From the NCBI GenBank assembly GCA_963965975.1, contig OZ014425.1:3609501-3673500 (forward strand): a stretch of DNA of 64,000 nt. The letters run 5' to 3'. A model generated the notes under the pieces. That model was not told the DNA's origin. It worked only from the letters and a program-made list of their open reading frames with translations, and made no database searches. The translations under genes and the position numbers were made by a program. Below, in pieces: positions 11,656 through 21,656 of the stretch. How positions within the stretch are numbered: position 1 is the first letter of the stretch; the number at the start of each line of letters is the position of its first letter. This DNA is from Xestospongia bergquistia (lineage: Eukaryota > Porifera > Demospongiae > Haplosclerida > Petrosiidae).

Positions 11656-14367
11656 ATGTCGTCTCAATATGGTCTAGTTATCCAGGGTAGAGGAGGTACT
11701 GTTCCTTTGGAAAGTGTAGCAGTCTCTGGAGATATCAAAGGATATGTGGTTGGACTAGATACCACCTTGAGTTATCGGAACCCCTCTGATGATCCTGTGG
11801 AGGTCATGTTCAGGTTCCCAGTAGATGAAGGTATGGCTGTTGTAGGACTGGAGGCTAAAATTGATGGAAGAACTATTCATGGAGTGGTATGTTACATTAG
11901 TTGGTCATGTGACTGTCATATGATACAATCTCTATAGGTACAAGAGAAAGAACAAGCTCGTGCTACTTATGATGATGCTATTGCTTCTGGACTGACTGCA
12001 GCTCTTGGAGAAGAGAAGACAGGAGATATATTTAGTTTAGCATTGGGTAATTTACCTCCAAAAGGAGAGGCCCAGCTATTGCTCAAGTTAGCAGGAGAGC
12101 TACCAGTGGAAGAAGAGGCAGTTCGTTTCTCTCTCCCTACTGTCTTAAAACCTCGTTATACTCCTCAAGGCTCGGTAGATCCTCTTGCTCCCATATCGAG
12201 TGAAGGGACTCAAGTGGAAAAGGGACATGTTCCAGCTGTGTCTAGCTTCTCTTTGAAGATTACAAATCCCACGGGTATCTCCTCTGTCACCTCACCTACT
12301 CATGGTATCAATACAACAGACAAAGGAGGGTTGATAGAAGTTACATTGAAGGAACAAGCTCCTCTAGATAAAGATCTTGTTGTCCTGATCAATTACAATG
12401 AGCCCCACACACCTCATGCTACAGTGGAGAATGGACGTGAAGGGACTAATGAGCTACTTAGTAATCCAGCTGTCATGTTGGATTTCTTTCCAAAATTTAC
12501 CAGTTTACAAGCAGCATGTGAATTTGTGTTTGTAGTTGATCGAAGTGGCAGTATGTCAGGAGCATATATTAACAGTGCTAAGGAAACTTTAGTTCTCTTT
12601 CTAAAGAGCATTCCTCCTGGTTGTTACTTTAATATTATTGGATTTGGATCACGTTATGAACACCTCTTTCCAAAGAGTGTTCCTTACAACCAGACCAACC
12701 TAGACAAAGCTATGAAACTAGCTCAAACAATGCAAGCTAATCTTGGTGGTACAGAATTACTCCAACCTCTTAATTTTGTGTTTGGTCAGAAGTTGTTACC
12801 AGGACTACCACGTCAAGTATTTGTACTGACAGATGGATCTGTTAGTAACACTCAAGCATGTATTGATGAGACAAAGAAGAACTCTCATGTTGCTAGGTAA
12901 GATATTTCTTATTCAATGAATATCTAACCAGTACTGTCTGCCCCTTTATATTATAGAGTGTTCACATTTGGTATAGGGTCTGGAGCATCTAGTGCTCTAG
13001 TTAAGGGTCTGGCCAGGGCTGGTAATGGAAGTGCTGAATTCATCAAAGAAGGAGAAAGAATGCAATCAAAGGTATCATTTAAAGATATAGTAACATAACA
13101 ACAAGTACATTATATTTAGGTCATCAGTAGTCTTAAAAAAGCTCTTCAACCTTCAGTGACAGATGTAGAGCTGACATTCTCTGTACCAGCTGGAGTTAGA
13201 GTCCTCCAGGCTCCCAGTAAGATCCCTCCAATATTTAACGGAGACAAGTTGGTTCTATATGGGATATTAAAGGGAGGTGGTACTAGTTTGAGTGGACATT
13301 GCTCAGTTACACTTAAAGGCAAAGTATTGGGTAGTGATATAGAACATCGTATTGAGTTTGAAGTTGGTAGTGATGAAGGTCCTCTGTCATCTTTACCAAT
13401 TGTCCACCAGTTAGCAGCTAAGAGTTTAATTAAAGATTGGGAGGATAAAGCAGAGAAGAAAGCAGCCATTATTAAAATGAGTGTGGAGTCTAGTGTTGTG
13501 TCATCTCTTACTGCTTATGTAGCAGTAGATGAAGATCAAGACAAACCAATAGAGGGAGCTATTAAGACATGGGATCTAACAGCTATTGAGACAGGTTAGT
13601 ATTCACTTAGCTACTTAAATAAGTGTCATGTCTTGAGTCTTTTTTTTATAGGTGTGTCTTATGGTGGTAATCGTGTTTTGAAGAAAGGATTAGGTTTTCA
13701 ACAAGCATTTGATAGCACAGCTTATCTTAGTTTTGGGACTGGTTCTATGGGTTCTCTTGGTCAACCCCCATCACCAACTTGGCATGTGGACCTACTATCA
13801 TCATCATCAAATCTTAATTATTTTAGCCCTCCACCTCCTCCACCAAGTGGTGCTCCACCCCCTCCACCAAGTGGTGCTCCACCTCCTCCACCAAGTTACA
13901 CACCGCAATATCTAGTAAATAATGTACGATCACTTGCACCTAGTCAACAAAACCGTGCTCCACCCCCTCCACCAAGTGATAATTTATTTGAGACAGTAGT
14001 ACTATGTGATGGCCTTGATCCTAGCAAGTTATCCAAACAAAATGGTGCACGTAATTCTATTGCACCTAGTTCTGCCCTTTCTCAATTGATAACTCTTCAA
14101 TCAGCTGAAGGATTCTGGACTTTAGACCAAAGTCTAGCCTCATTGATTGGTTGTACCCTCATTGAGTTAAAGAGTACTTGTCCTGCTGGATGTACAGAAG
14201 TGATGTGGGCTACCTTACTAGCATTAGCATTTCTGGAGAAACAGTTTACTAGTCATCATGATGAGTGGGAACTGGTTGCTATGAAAGCTGAGTTCTGGCT
14301 ACAAAGTCAACCATTACCTTCAACTGTAGACTCACTCAAACAAATAGCTAGTCAGAATCTAAAATGA
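11656..14367 (+). CDS. VIT-VWA domain protein, gene C (poly-proline linker)
   Basis: Five exons (11656-11886, 11938-12896, 12957-13071, 13120-13594, 13652-14367) give an intact 831-codon frame. The VIT, VWA (complete MIDAS) and C-terminal VWA5A/PARP4-like domains match genes A, B and E. The linker follows the gene B type after the extra intron (GVSYGG, FQQAFDSTAYLS) but expands into four PPPPPS-type runs, three of them in tandem with SGAP spacers. Such runs commonly bind SH3, WW or profilin-type partners; here that is inference. Linker sequence between the last proline run and the C-terminal domain (LVNNVRSLAPSQQN, LFETVVLCDGLDPSKLSK) is not seen in the other copies. Confidence 0.88.
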
Positions 14368-14536
14368 AGTGGATATTTTTAGTGTGTATATTGCCTCTTT
14401 AAATAATTTTAACAATTTTTAAATTTTTTTTTACTAAAAATGTTTGAAATAGTAAAAGAGACTTACTTAAATCAAACTCTATCTATCATAACATGACAAT
14501 AGCCATTGTCAATGCCTCAACTGCATTAATTTCCTA

Positions 14537-15030
14537 GTCAGTTATCTGGTGTAGAAGAGGTAAAGGTAGTATTCCTTTGGAGAGTGTAGCAGTCTCTGGA
14601 GATATCAAAGGATATGTGGTTGGACTAGATACCACCTTGAGTTATCGGAACCCCTCTGATGATCCTCTGGAGGTCATGTTCAGGTTCCCAGTAGATGAAG
14701 GTATGGCTGTTGTAGGACTGGAGGCTAAAATTGATGGAAGAACTATTCATGGAGTGGTATGTTACATTAGTTGGTCATGTGACTGTCATATGATACAATC
14801 TTTATAGGTACAAGAGAAAGAACAAGCTCGTGCTACTTATGATGATGCTATTGCTTCTGGACTGACTGCAGCTCTTGTAGAAGAGAAGACAGGAGATATA
14901 TTTAGTTTAGCATTGGGTAATTTACCTCCAAAAGGAGAGGCCCAGCTATTTCACAATTTAGAAGGAGAGTTACCAGTTAAAGAAGAGGCTGTTTGTTTCT
15001 TTTCCCTACTGTCTTAAAGACATGTTATAC
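14537..15030 (+). pseudogene. Truncated VIT-domain copy D
   Basis: This is a partial copy of VWA exons 1 and 2. Exon 1 sequence runs to 14756 and exon 2 resumes at 14808 after the same short intron. The start-codon region (MSSQYGL) is replaced by unrelated sequence, so no initiator remains. A frameshift occurs after EEAVCF near 15000 and stops follow, so the rest of VIT and all of VWA are missing. VIT residues from about 15 to 75 are still almost unchanged, which suggests recent origin or gene conversion. Confidence 0.85.
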
Positions 15031-15039
15031 TCAACAACT

Positions 15040-17300
15040 TCCTGAAATGAGCCACAAGTTGTCTATTATTTGTTTCCTCCCATATTGGATGATGGGAGTG
15101 GTACAACAAATTGGAATGCTCCGTTAAATCCACTTGTTCCCATATTTTATGGTATCAAGTACATTAATTGTTGTACTATAAGTTACTATTACAGTGTCAG
15201 CTCTCATTTTCTGTGACACAAATTGTTCCAAATGTTTCAAAATTTGGCTCAATGTTCCAATTGCTCTAAATGTTTCAAAATTTCTTATTTCAAATGTTCC
15301 AAATTTTGAAAGTTTGGAACATTTTAAACATGTTCAAAAAATTCCAATTGTTCCACATGTTCAAAATTTCATGTTTCAAATGTTTCAAAATTCCAACTGT
15401 TCCAAATTCGCAGCATGTGGATGCTAATGGGAGGAAAGAGAAGGTGGACCAATAGACATCTGGAATATACCAGGCCATCCTTCATCCTAGCTATTGTCCA
15501 GAATGAGTATTGTTACTAAAGATGTTTTGGTCACTTTGTTGTCCATTGCTGGCCATTGGCATAAAATGTGGTCAGTAGCCACCTACCATCCTCTATATCT
15601 ACATAAACTATGTCATCTTCAGTTTCTTCAGCTATTCATTAGCTATGTCTTTGTCAATACTAATATGTCAACAATACTACACCTTTGTCTGCTATTAATA
15701 GTTTACTATACATGCACATCTTTTGAGAGTTTTCACCTACACCTCGCATGCTTCATCCCTAGATTGTGCACCATTGCAGTGAACTTTCAAGTGTATCTGC
15801 TCAATGGTATCACTCGTTGGAACACCATCAGAGCCTCATAGTCTCTTTAACTATCATTCGTGTTTCTGAGGACATTTGATACATCATTGAAACACTGTGT
15901 GAATGTCCTCTCTCAATTTCTTCATGGAAGTACCATCTTTCCTCCCTTCAGACCACCACACCAGTATCCTGGAGAGCTCTTTGGAGTTAAGTATGTTTAT
16001 CATCAAATTTGTCTCTCCCTTCTTAAAAAGGACCTTGTCAATGAGATTGATAAGGGATTTGGGTATTTTGACGAAGTAAGTATGCCACCATTTGTAGATG
16101 TAGATGAACCAACCATTGCAATGTTAGAGGGTTAAGATGATGGTGATATAGTGGTGAAGAGGAAGAAGTATATTTCTATTCTCAAAAATGCCTAGTCTTA
16201 TTATGGATCAATTTATTAGAAGAATCAACTCAGGGTGAAGAATCTGTTGATCAATGTTCGGAGAATTGGAGGACGGGATTATGTTGACAGATTGGAGAGA
16301 GCTTTGCTTGACCTTTGAGGTCTCTCTATAACTATTACTGAAGCCAGAGAGATCGATATCTCTATGATGAGATCCTTGACTTTACAAAAAACCAGTGTCA
16401 TACGAAGTAAGGGCAAAAAGATCACAGGGCCACTTTGCTTGAAACCAAGATGTCTTGATCAGGACATGTTGGTGTTACAGCCATGAAGAGGTAGGTATTT
16501 AATGAGTTTTCAATCTTTCATTGTAATTAATCCAGGTGTTTTCTGTCTGCTGGGTCACCAGCTTCATCACCAGAGAAAAGCAGATTGGTTGAGGCCATCT
16601 GGATTTATCTGTGTGAGAAAATAACACACCAGAGGAGGGCAGATAGTAGTGCCTTATGTGTCTCGGTGGGGATTAATATTAGCAGAGTACAAGGGTGAGG
16701 CTCATCAATAGTCAGGAATTGTTGGAGAGTACAAGCCTTGTTCTCTTTCCTATCAACAAGACCACATTGGTTAGGTGGTACAAAAAATAAGGTGAGGAGG
16801 GATGAGATAAAAATGTCAATTTAATGTTTGAAAGTATTCTCTTCAAATTTATGCTCATCAACATCTCTCCTTCAGCACAAAATCTCCCTACTACACCTCA
16901 ACCTCCTACTGATGATCCACACCCTTTCCCTGAGCCACTAGATATTACGAGTCAAGCCAAAATACCAAGGAAGGTAGCTCCATTGTCCTCTGTTATTTCC
17001 ACTGGGACATATCACCATTACCATCACCAGCTACACCATTAACATCACCAGCTATACTTTCTCCTGATGCCTTCACTAGTAAAGTTTTCAAGAACAACTG
17101 AATGGAGGCATTGAAAGAGCCGGCACTTCTGAAACAATGTAAAGAATATTCTTGCCAGGATTTTGTGGCCGCCAGTATTGCCTCCCACACCTGGTCAAAT
17201 ACCAAAGGAGGAGTGGCTAGCTCAAAAGAAAGCCGCACTTCTAAAAAATAAATACTTGTATTTAATATATTTACATTTTTTATTAATATTCAATACATTA
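15040..17300 (+). pseudogene. Decayed tail module, copy 2 (unrecognised)
   Basis: This stretch closely matches 24840-27340. It holds broken reading frames (15494-15841; 15860-16135, with FRPPHQYPGELFGVKYVYHQ and EIDKGFGYFDEVSMPPFVDV; 16824-17042) and a later part encoding KNNWMEALKEPALLKQCKEY-like sequence. Several stops in every frame make it non-coding as it stands. The family is not recognised. A sequence encoding (Y)QAILD-YCPEQ-LLLKTFWSLC occurs twice in the module (about 15460-15540 and 17440-17520), so the ancestral module had an internal repeat. Confidence 0.5.
15222..15412. repeat. Degenerate minisatellite 'tgttycaaawtt'
   Basis: About 190 bp of loosely tandem 10-24-bp units built around tgttccaa / tgtttcaaaattt. 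One stretch near 15300-15330 appears in the opposite orientation (ttccaaa...tttggaa). A shorter version of the same array is at 25010-25165. It is the source of spurious Phe/Cys/Asn-rich reading frames. Confidence 0.7.
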
Positions 17301-17536
17301 GCATTTTTGTTAACAATATATAATATGTGTACAGTGTAATCAATGCACTATCTTTGAACAAAAGAGAGAGGGAAAGGTTTCAATTAATTCATATTTCCCA
17401 TCAATTTCTTCCTCCACTTCTTTCTCCTTTCAAAGTACGTCTGGAAAATACCAAGCAATCCTTGATACTAGATATTGTCCAGAACAAGTGCCATTACTAA
17501 AGAAATTTTGGTCACTTTGTTATTGCAAAGGAATGT

Positions 17537-17940
17537 TGTGGTACAGCAAGATTTAACATTGATACAACCTTTAAAGTTTGCACTGTGATTGGTCACCAAT
17601 TACTGTAAAATTAATTACAATTATTGCCAAGTACATCCACTTTTAAAATGTCAATTTCAGTTATTATAATTACAATGTCCCCATAAAATAAATACAAGAA
17701 TATAATTCTTGTATTTTAATTTTATCATTATATTACGTAAAATATTTTTACAAAATACAATATACTTATTTACAAATTTTAAAACATTCAATTTGGAAAT
17801 TATAAATAATAATAATAATAACAATAATAATAATAATAATATTATTATTATGAACATGTTCTTATCTTAATAAACAATGCCTACATTGAAACAAATAAAA
17901 CAATCCAGTTATATAACAATAACTCACTTTTAGATATGGT
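17537..17940. repeat. Copy of the XPOT 3' end, unit 1
   Basis: This stretch matches 28498-28890 nearly throughout, including the (ATT/AAT)n tract at 17806-17850. The right end (17862-17940) corresponds to the minus-strand C-terminal part of the XPOT last exon. It stops abruptly at 'gatatggttt' and continues as TrxR sequence. It is therefore the duplication junction between tandem units 1 and 2, and a non-functional XPOT fragment. Confidence 0.82.
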
Positions 17941-18461
17941 TTAAATTTATTCATAAAACTGTTCCTACTAGGGTATACTGTTGCTATAGTAACCATCTAA
18001 TTAATTATGAACATTATAGGTTTGACTTAATATCTGAGGGACCTCATTGATTACTTCAAGGTCATTACAAAAACTTAGAATCTGGTGAAGAAGACATACT
18101 GACTTTAATGCAGTCGTTTTGTACAAATAATGATGTCATTGTGACATCATAGGTATTATTTGCTATCGGCCAATACCAAGATACTAAAAACTACAATTGA
18201 TAAATCACGGAATAACAGTTCCAAGTAACATCTATGTTGTAACAACACCTCAAAGTCAATTATCTTTCTATAGAAATGGTTATATTCCTATAGTCTATGA
18301 ACAGACTAACATTTCACATATCTATGCTATTGGAGATGTACAACAAGGAAAACTTAAGAGAAATCATTGGTATTCATCCAACATGTTCTGAGAATTTCAC
18401 TACTCTCTCTGTTACCAAGAGCTTAAATAAAGACTCTTCAGCTGATGGTTGCTGAGGTTAA
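17941..18461 (+). pseudogene. Thioredoxin reductase relic, copy 3 (5'-truncated)
   Basis: Only the 3' part of the TrxR gene is present, starting at the XPOT-TrxR duplication junction. It encodes HGITVPSNIYVV, then YEQTNISHIYAIGDVQQGK (interface region), then, after the same internal deletion as copy 2, IIGIHPTCSENFTTLSV and the end Gly-Cys-TGA-Gly-TAA at 18447-18461. The TAA seen after EELK in the joined reading and the missing N-terminal half make it a pseudogene. It keeps the TGA codon and its context exactly as in copies 1 and 2. Confidence 0.82.
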
Positions 18462-18879
18462 GCATCCTCTGGTAGGCTAATGGAGGACCAACATTTGCAA
18501 GTAACAGTACAAAAATATTAATTAAAACTGTCCTCTTTTAGATTCCCTTGTCCTCCTTGCTGCTATCAGAAGGTGCAAAATATATACTATGTGGGGATAG
18601 GATAGTCACATGACTATCATGTGATAGAGTACCTCTCAATCACTTTAAGTGAAGAGGTAGTCGTGATACAATGCTAAGTATTGTGTCCACACCTTAATTG
18701 TTAAAAAAATAACTATTTCTAAATATTTTATGGTATATTATTTTTAAGACTTCAGTGATTATAAAATATCAGTACTAGTAATTTTGATTCCAAATTTATC
18801 CTATGATTTAGGGGCAAAGTAAAATAAAAATAAACACACTGATTATGGCACGAGAACATACAACAGTTGTATATCCACT

Positions 18880-21432
18880 TCATTTTAGATTCTGACTAGC
18901 TATTTGTTTGAGTGAGTCTACAGTTGAAGGTAGTGGTTGACTTTGTAGCCAGAACTCAGCTTTCATAGCAACCAGTTCCCACTCATCATGATGACTAGTA
19001 AACTGTTTCTCCAAAAATGCTAATGCTAGTAAGGTAGCCCACATCACTTCTGTACATCCAGCAGGACAAGTACTCTTTAACTCAATGAGGGTACAACCAA
19101 TCAATGAGGCTAGACTTTGGTCTAGAGTCCAGAATCCTTCAGCTGATTGAAGAGTTATCAATTGAGAAAGGGTGGAGCTACCAGTAGCAGACTGTGGTGA
19201 ACGTAATGAGGTAGGTAAAAACTCCATATCTACATTCATTTCATCAGCCATGACTGAAGATATCTCACAAGCAGCTACATTATCACTCATGAGTTTAAAT
19301 GCAGGGGCTGAATTCTTTTTCCTTTTATCCTTTGATTGCAAAGCACTCAATGATCTTTCATCACCAACAGCTCCTTTTGGATGAGCTATAATTCTACTTC
19401 TAGGTGCATGTGTTGAAGATGAACACTTTCTACGAACACAAACTGCACTTCCTCCAAACCCTCCACCCCTAAATCCCCCACTTGGTCTTCTATGTACTTC
19501 AATAGCTGTTAGATCCCATGTCTTAATAGCTCCCTCTATTGGTTTGTCTTGATCTTCATCTACTGCTACATAAGCAGTAAGAGATGACACGACACTAGAC
19601 TCCACACTCATTTTAATAATGGCTGCTTTCTTCTCTGCTTTATCCTCCCAATCTTTAATTAAACTCTTAGCTGCTAACTGGTGGACAATTGGTAAAGATG
19701 ACAGAGGACCTTCATCACCACCAACTTCAAACTCAATACGATGTTCTATATCACTACCCAATACTTTGCCTTTAAGTGTAACTGAACAATGTCCACTCAA
19801 ACTAGTACCACCTCCCTTTAATATCCCATATAAAACCAACTTGTCTCCGTTAAATATTGGAGGGATCTTACTGGGAGCCTGGAGGACTCTAACTCCAGCT
19901 GGTACAGAGAATGTCAGCTCTACATCTGTCACTGAAGGTTGAAGAGCTTTTTTAAGACTACTGATGACCTAAATATAATGTACTTGTTGTTATGTTACTA
20001 TATCTTTAAATGATACCTTTGATTGCATTCTTTCTCCTTCTTTGATAAATTCAGCACTTCCATTACCAGCCCTGGCCAGACCCTTAACTAGAGCACTAGA
20101 TGCTCCAGACCCTATACCAAATGTGAACACTCTATAATATAAAGGAGCAGACAGTACTGGTTAGATCTTCAATGAATAACAAATATCTTACCTAGCAACA
20201 TGAGAATTCTTCTTTGTCTCATCAATACATGCTTGAGTGTTACTAACAGATCCATCTGTTAGTACAAATACTTGACGTGGTAGTCCTGGTAACAACTTCT
20301 GACCAAACACAAAATTAAGAGGTTGGAGTAATTCTGTACCACCAAGATTAGCTTGCATTGTTTGAGCTAGTTTCATAGCTTTGTCTAAGTTGGTCTGGTT
20401 GTAAGGAACACTCTTTGGAAAGAGGTGTTCATAACGTGATCCAAATCCAATAATATTAAAGTAACAACCAGGAGGAATGCTCTTTAGAAAGAGAACTAAA
20501 GTTTCCTTAGCACTGTTAATATATGCTCCTGACATACTGCCACTTCGATCAACTACAAACACAAATTCACATGCTGCTTGTAAACTGGTAAATTTTGGAA
20601 AGAAATCCAACATGACAGCTGGATTACTAAGTAGCTCGTTAGTCCCTTCACGTCCGTTCTCCACTGTAGCATGAGGTGTGTGGGGCTCATTGTAATTGAT
20701 CAAGACAACAAGATCTTTATCTAGAGGAGCTTGTTCCTTCAATGTAACTTCTATCAACCCTCCTTTGTCTGTTGTATTGATACCATGAGTAGGTGAGGTG
20801 ACAGAGGAGATACCCGTGGGATTTGTAATCTTCAAAGAGAAGCTAGACACAGCTGGAGCATGTCCCTTTTCCACTTGAGTCCCTTCGCTCGATATGGGAG
20901 CAAGAGGATCTACCGAGCCTTGAGGAGTATAACGAGGTTTTAAGACAGTAGGGAGAGAGAAACGAACAGCCTCTTCTTCCACTGGAAGCTCTCTTGCTAA
21001 CTTGAGCATTAGCTGGGCCTCTCCTTTTGGAGGTAAATTACCCAATGCTAAACTAAATATATCTCCTGTCTTCTCTTCTCCAAGAGCTGCAGTCAGTCCA
21101 GAAGCAATAGCATCATCATAAGTAGCACGAGCTTGTTCTTTCTCTTGTACCTATAAAGATTGCATCATATGACAGTCATATGACCAACTAATGTAACATA
21201 CCACTCCATGAATAGTTCTTCCATCAATTTTAGCCTCCAGTCCTACAACAGCCATACCTTCATCTACTGGGAACCTGAACATGACCTCCAGAGGATCATC
21301 AGAGGGGTTCCGATAACTCAAGGTGGTATCTAGTCCAACCACATATCCTTTGATATCTCCAGAGACTGCTACACTCTCCAAAGGAACAGTACCTCCTCTA
21401 CCCTGGATAACTAGACCATATTGAGATGACAT
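18880..21432 (-). CDS. VIT-VWA domain protein, gene E
   Basis: Four exons (21432-21202, 21150-20192, 20131-20017, 19968-18880) give an intact 797-codon frame. VIT, VWA with complete MIDAS and the C-terminal domain are as in gene A. The linker begins like gene A (GGFRGGGFGG, no extra intron) and then carries a Cys/Arg/Ser insert (SAVCVRRKCSSSTHAPRS) and a stretch shared with genes B and F (FKLMSDNVAACEISSVMADE), so it is a mosaic. It is head-to-head with F across 224 bp. Confidence 0.88.
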
Positions 21433-21656
21433 GATTGTGTTTGTTATCTGCTTCTGCTGTGTGTTTTAGATTTTATATTCTCTAGGTAACACACAATGAC
21501 TCAGCACATTAATATTAAATAAATTAATTATAGTGTCTACAACTCAGTTATGATAAGTACTAATGAGCTACGATTCTATTTTTAGACATTACGTAATCTA
21601 GATCTAATAAATCTTCTATAAACGATCAATCACTTCTCCTTATTTTATTGTAAGCT
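21433..21656. promoter_or_regulatory. Bidirectional promoter between VWA genes E and F
   Basis: The 224-bp spacer has ATGACTCAGC (21496-21505) and ATTACGTAAT (21588-21597). Read on the minus strand, it aligns end to end with the B/C spacer read on the plus strand. The gene E side has the (CAG)n-like leader and the gene F side has 'ttattttattgtaagct'. Confidence 0.65.

Noticed and set aside
8683..14367. Inverted B/C arms as terminal inverted repeats of a giant transposon
   Set aside because: The arms are complete host-type multi-exon genes, no transposase lies between them, and the boundaries show no target duplication.
15222..15412. Regular short repeats as a CRISPR array
   Set aside because: The units are irregular, 10-24 bp, without unique spacers of constant length, and the DNA is eukaryotic.
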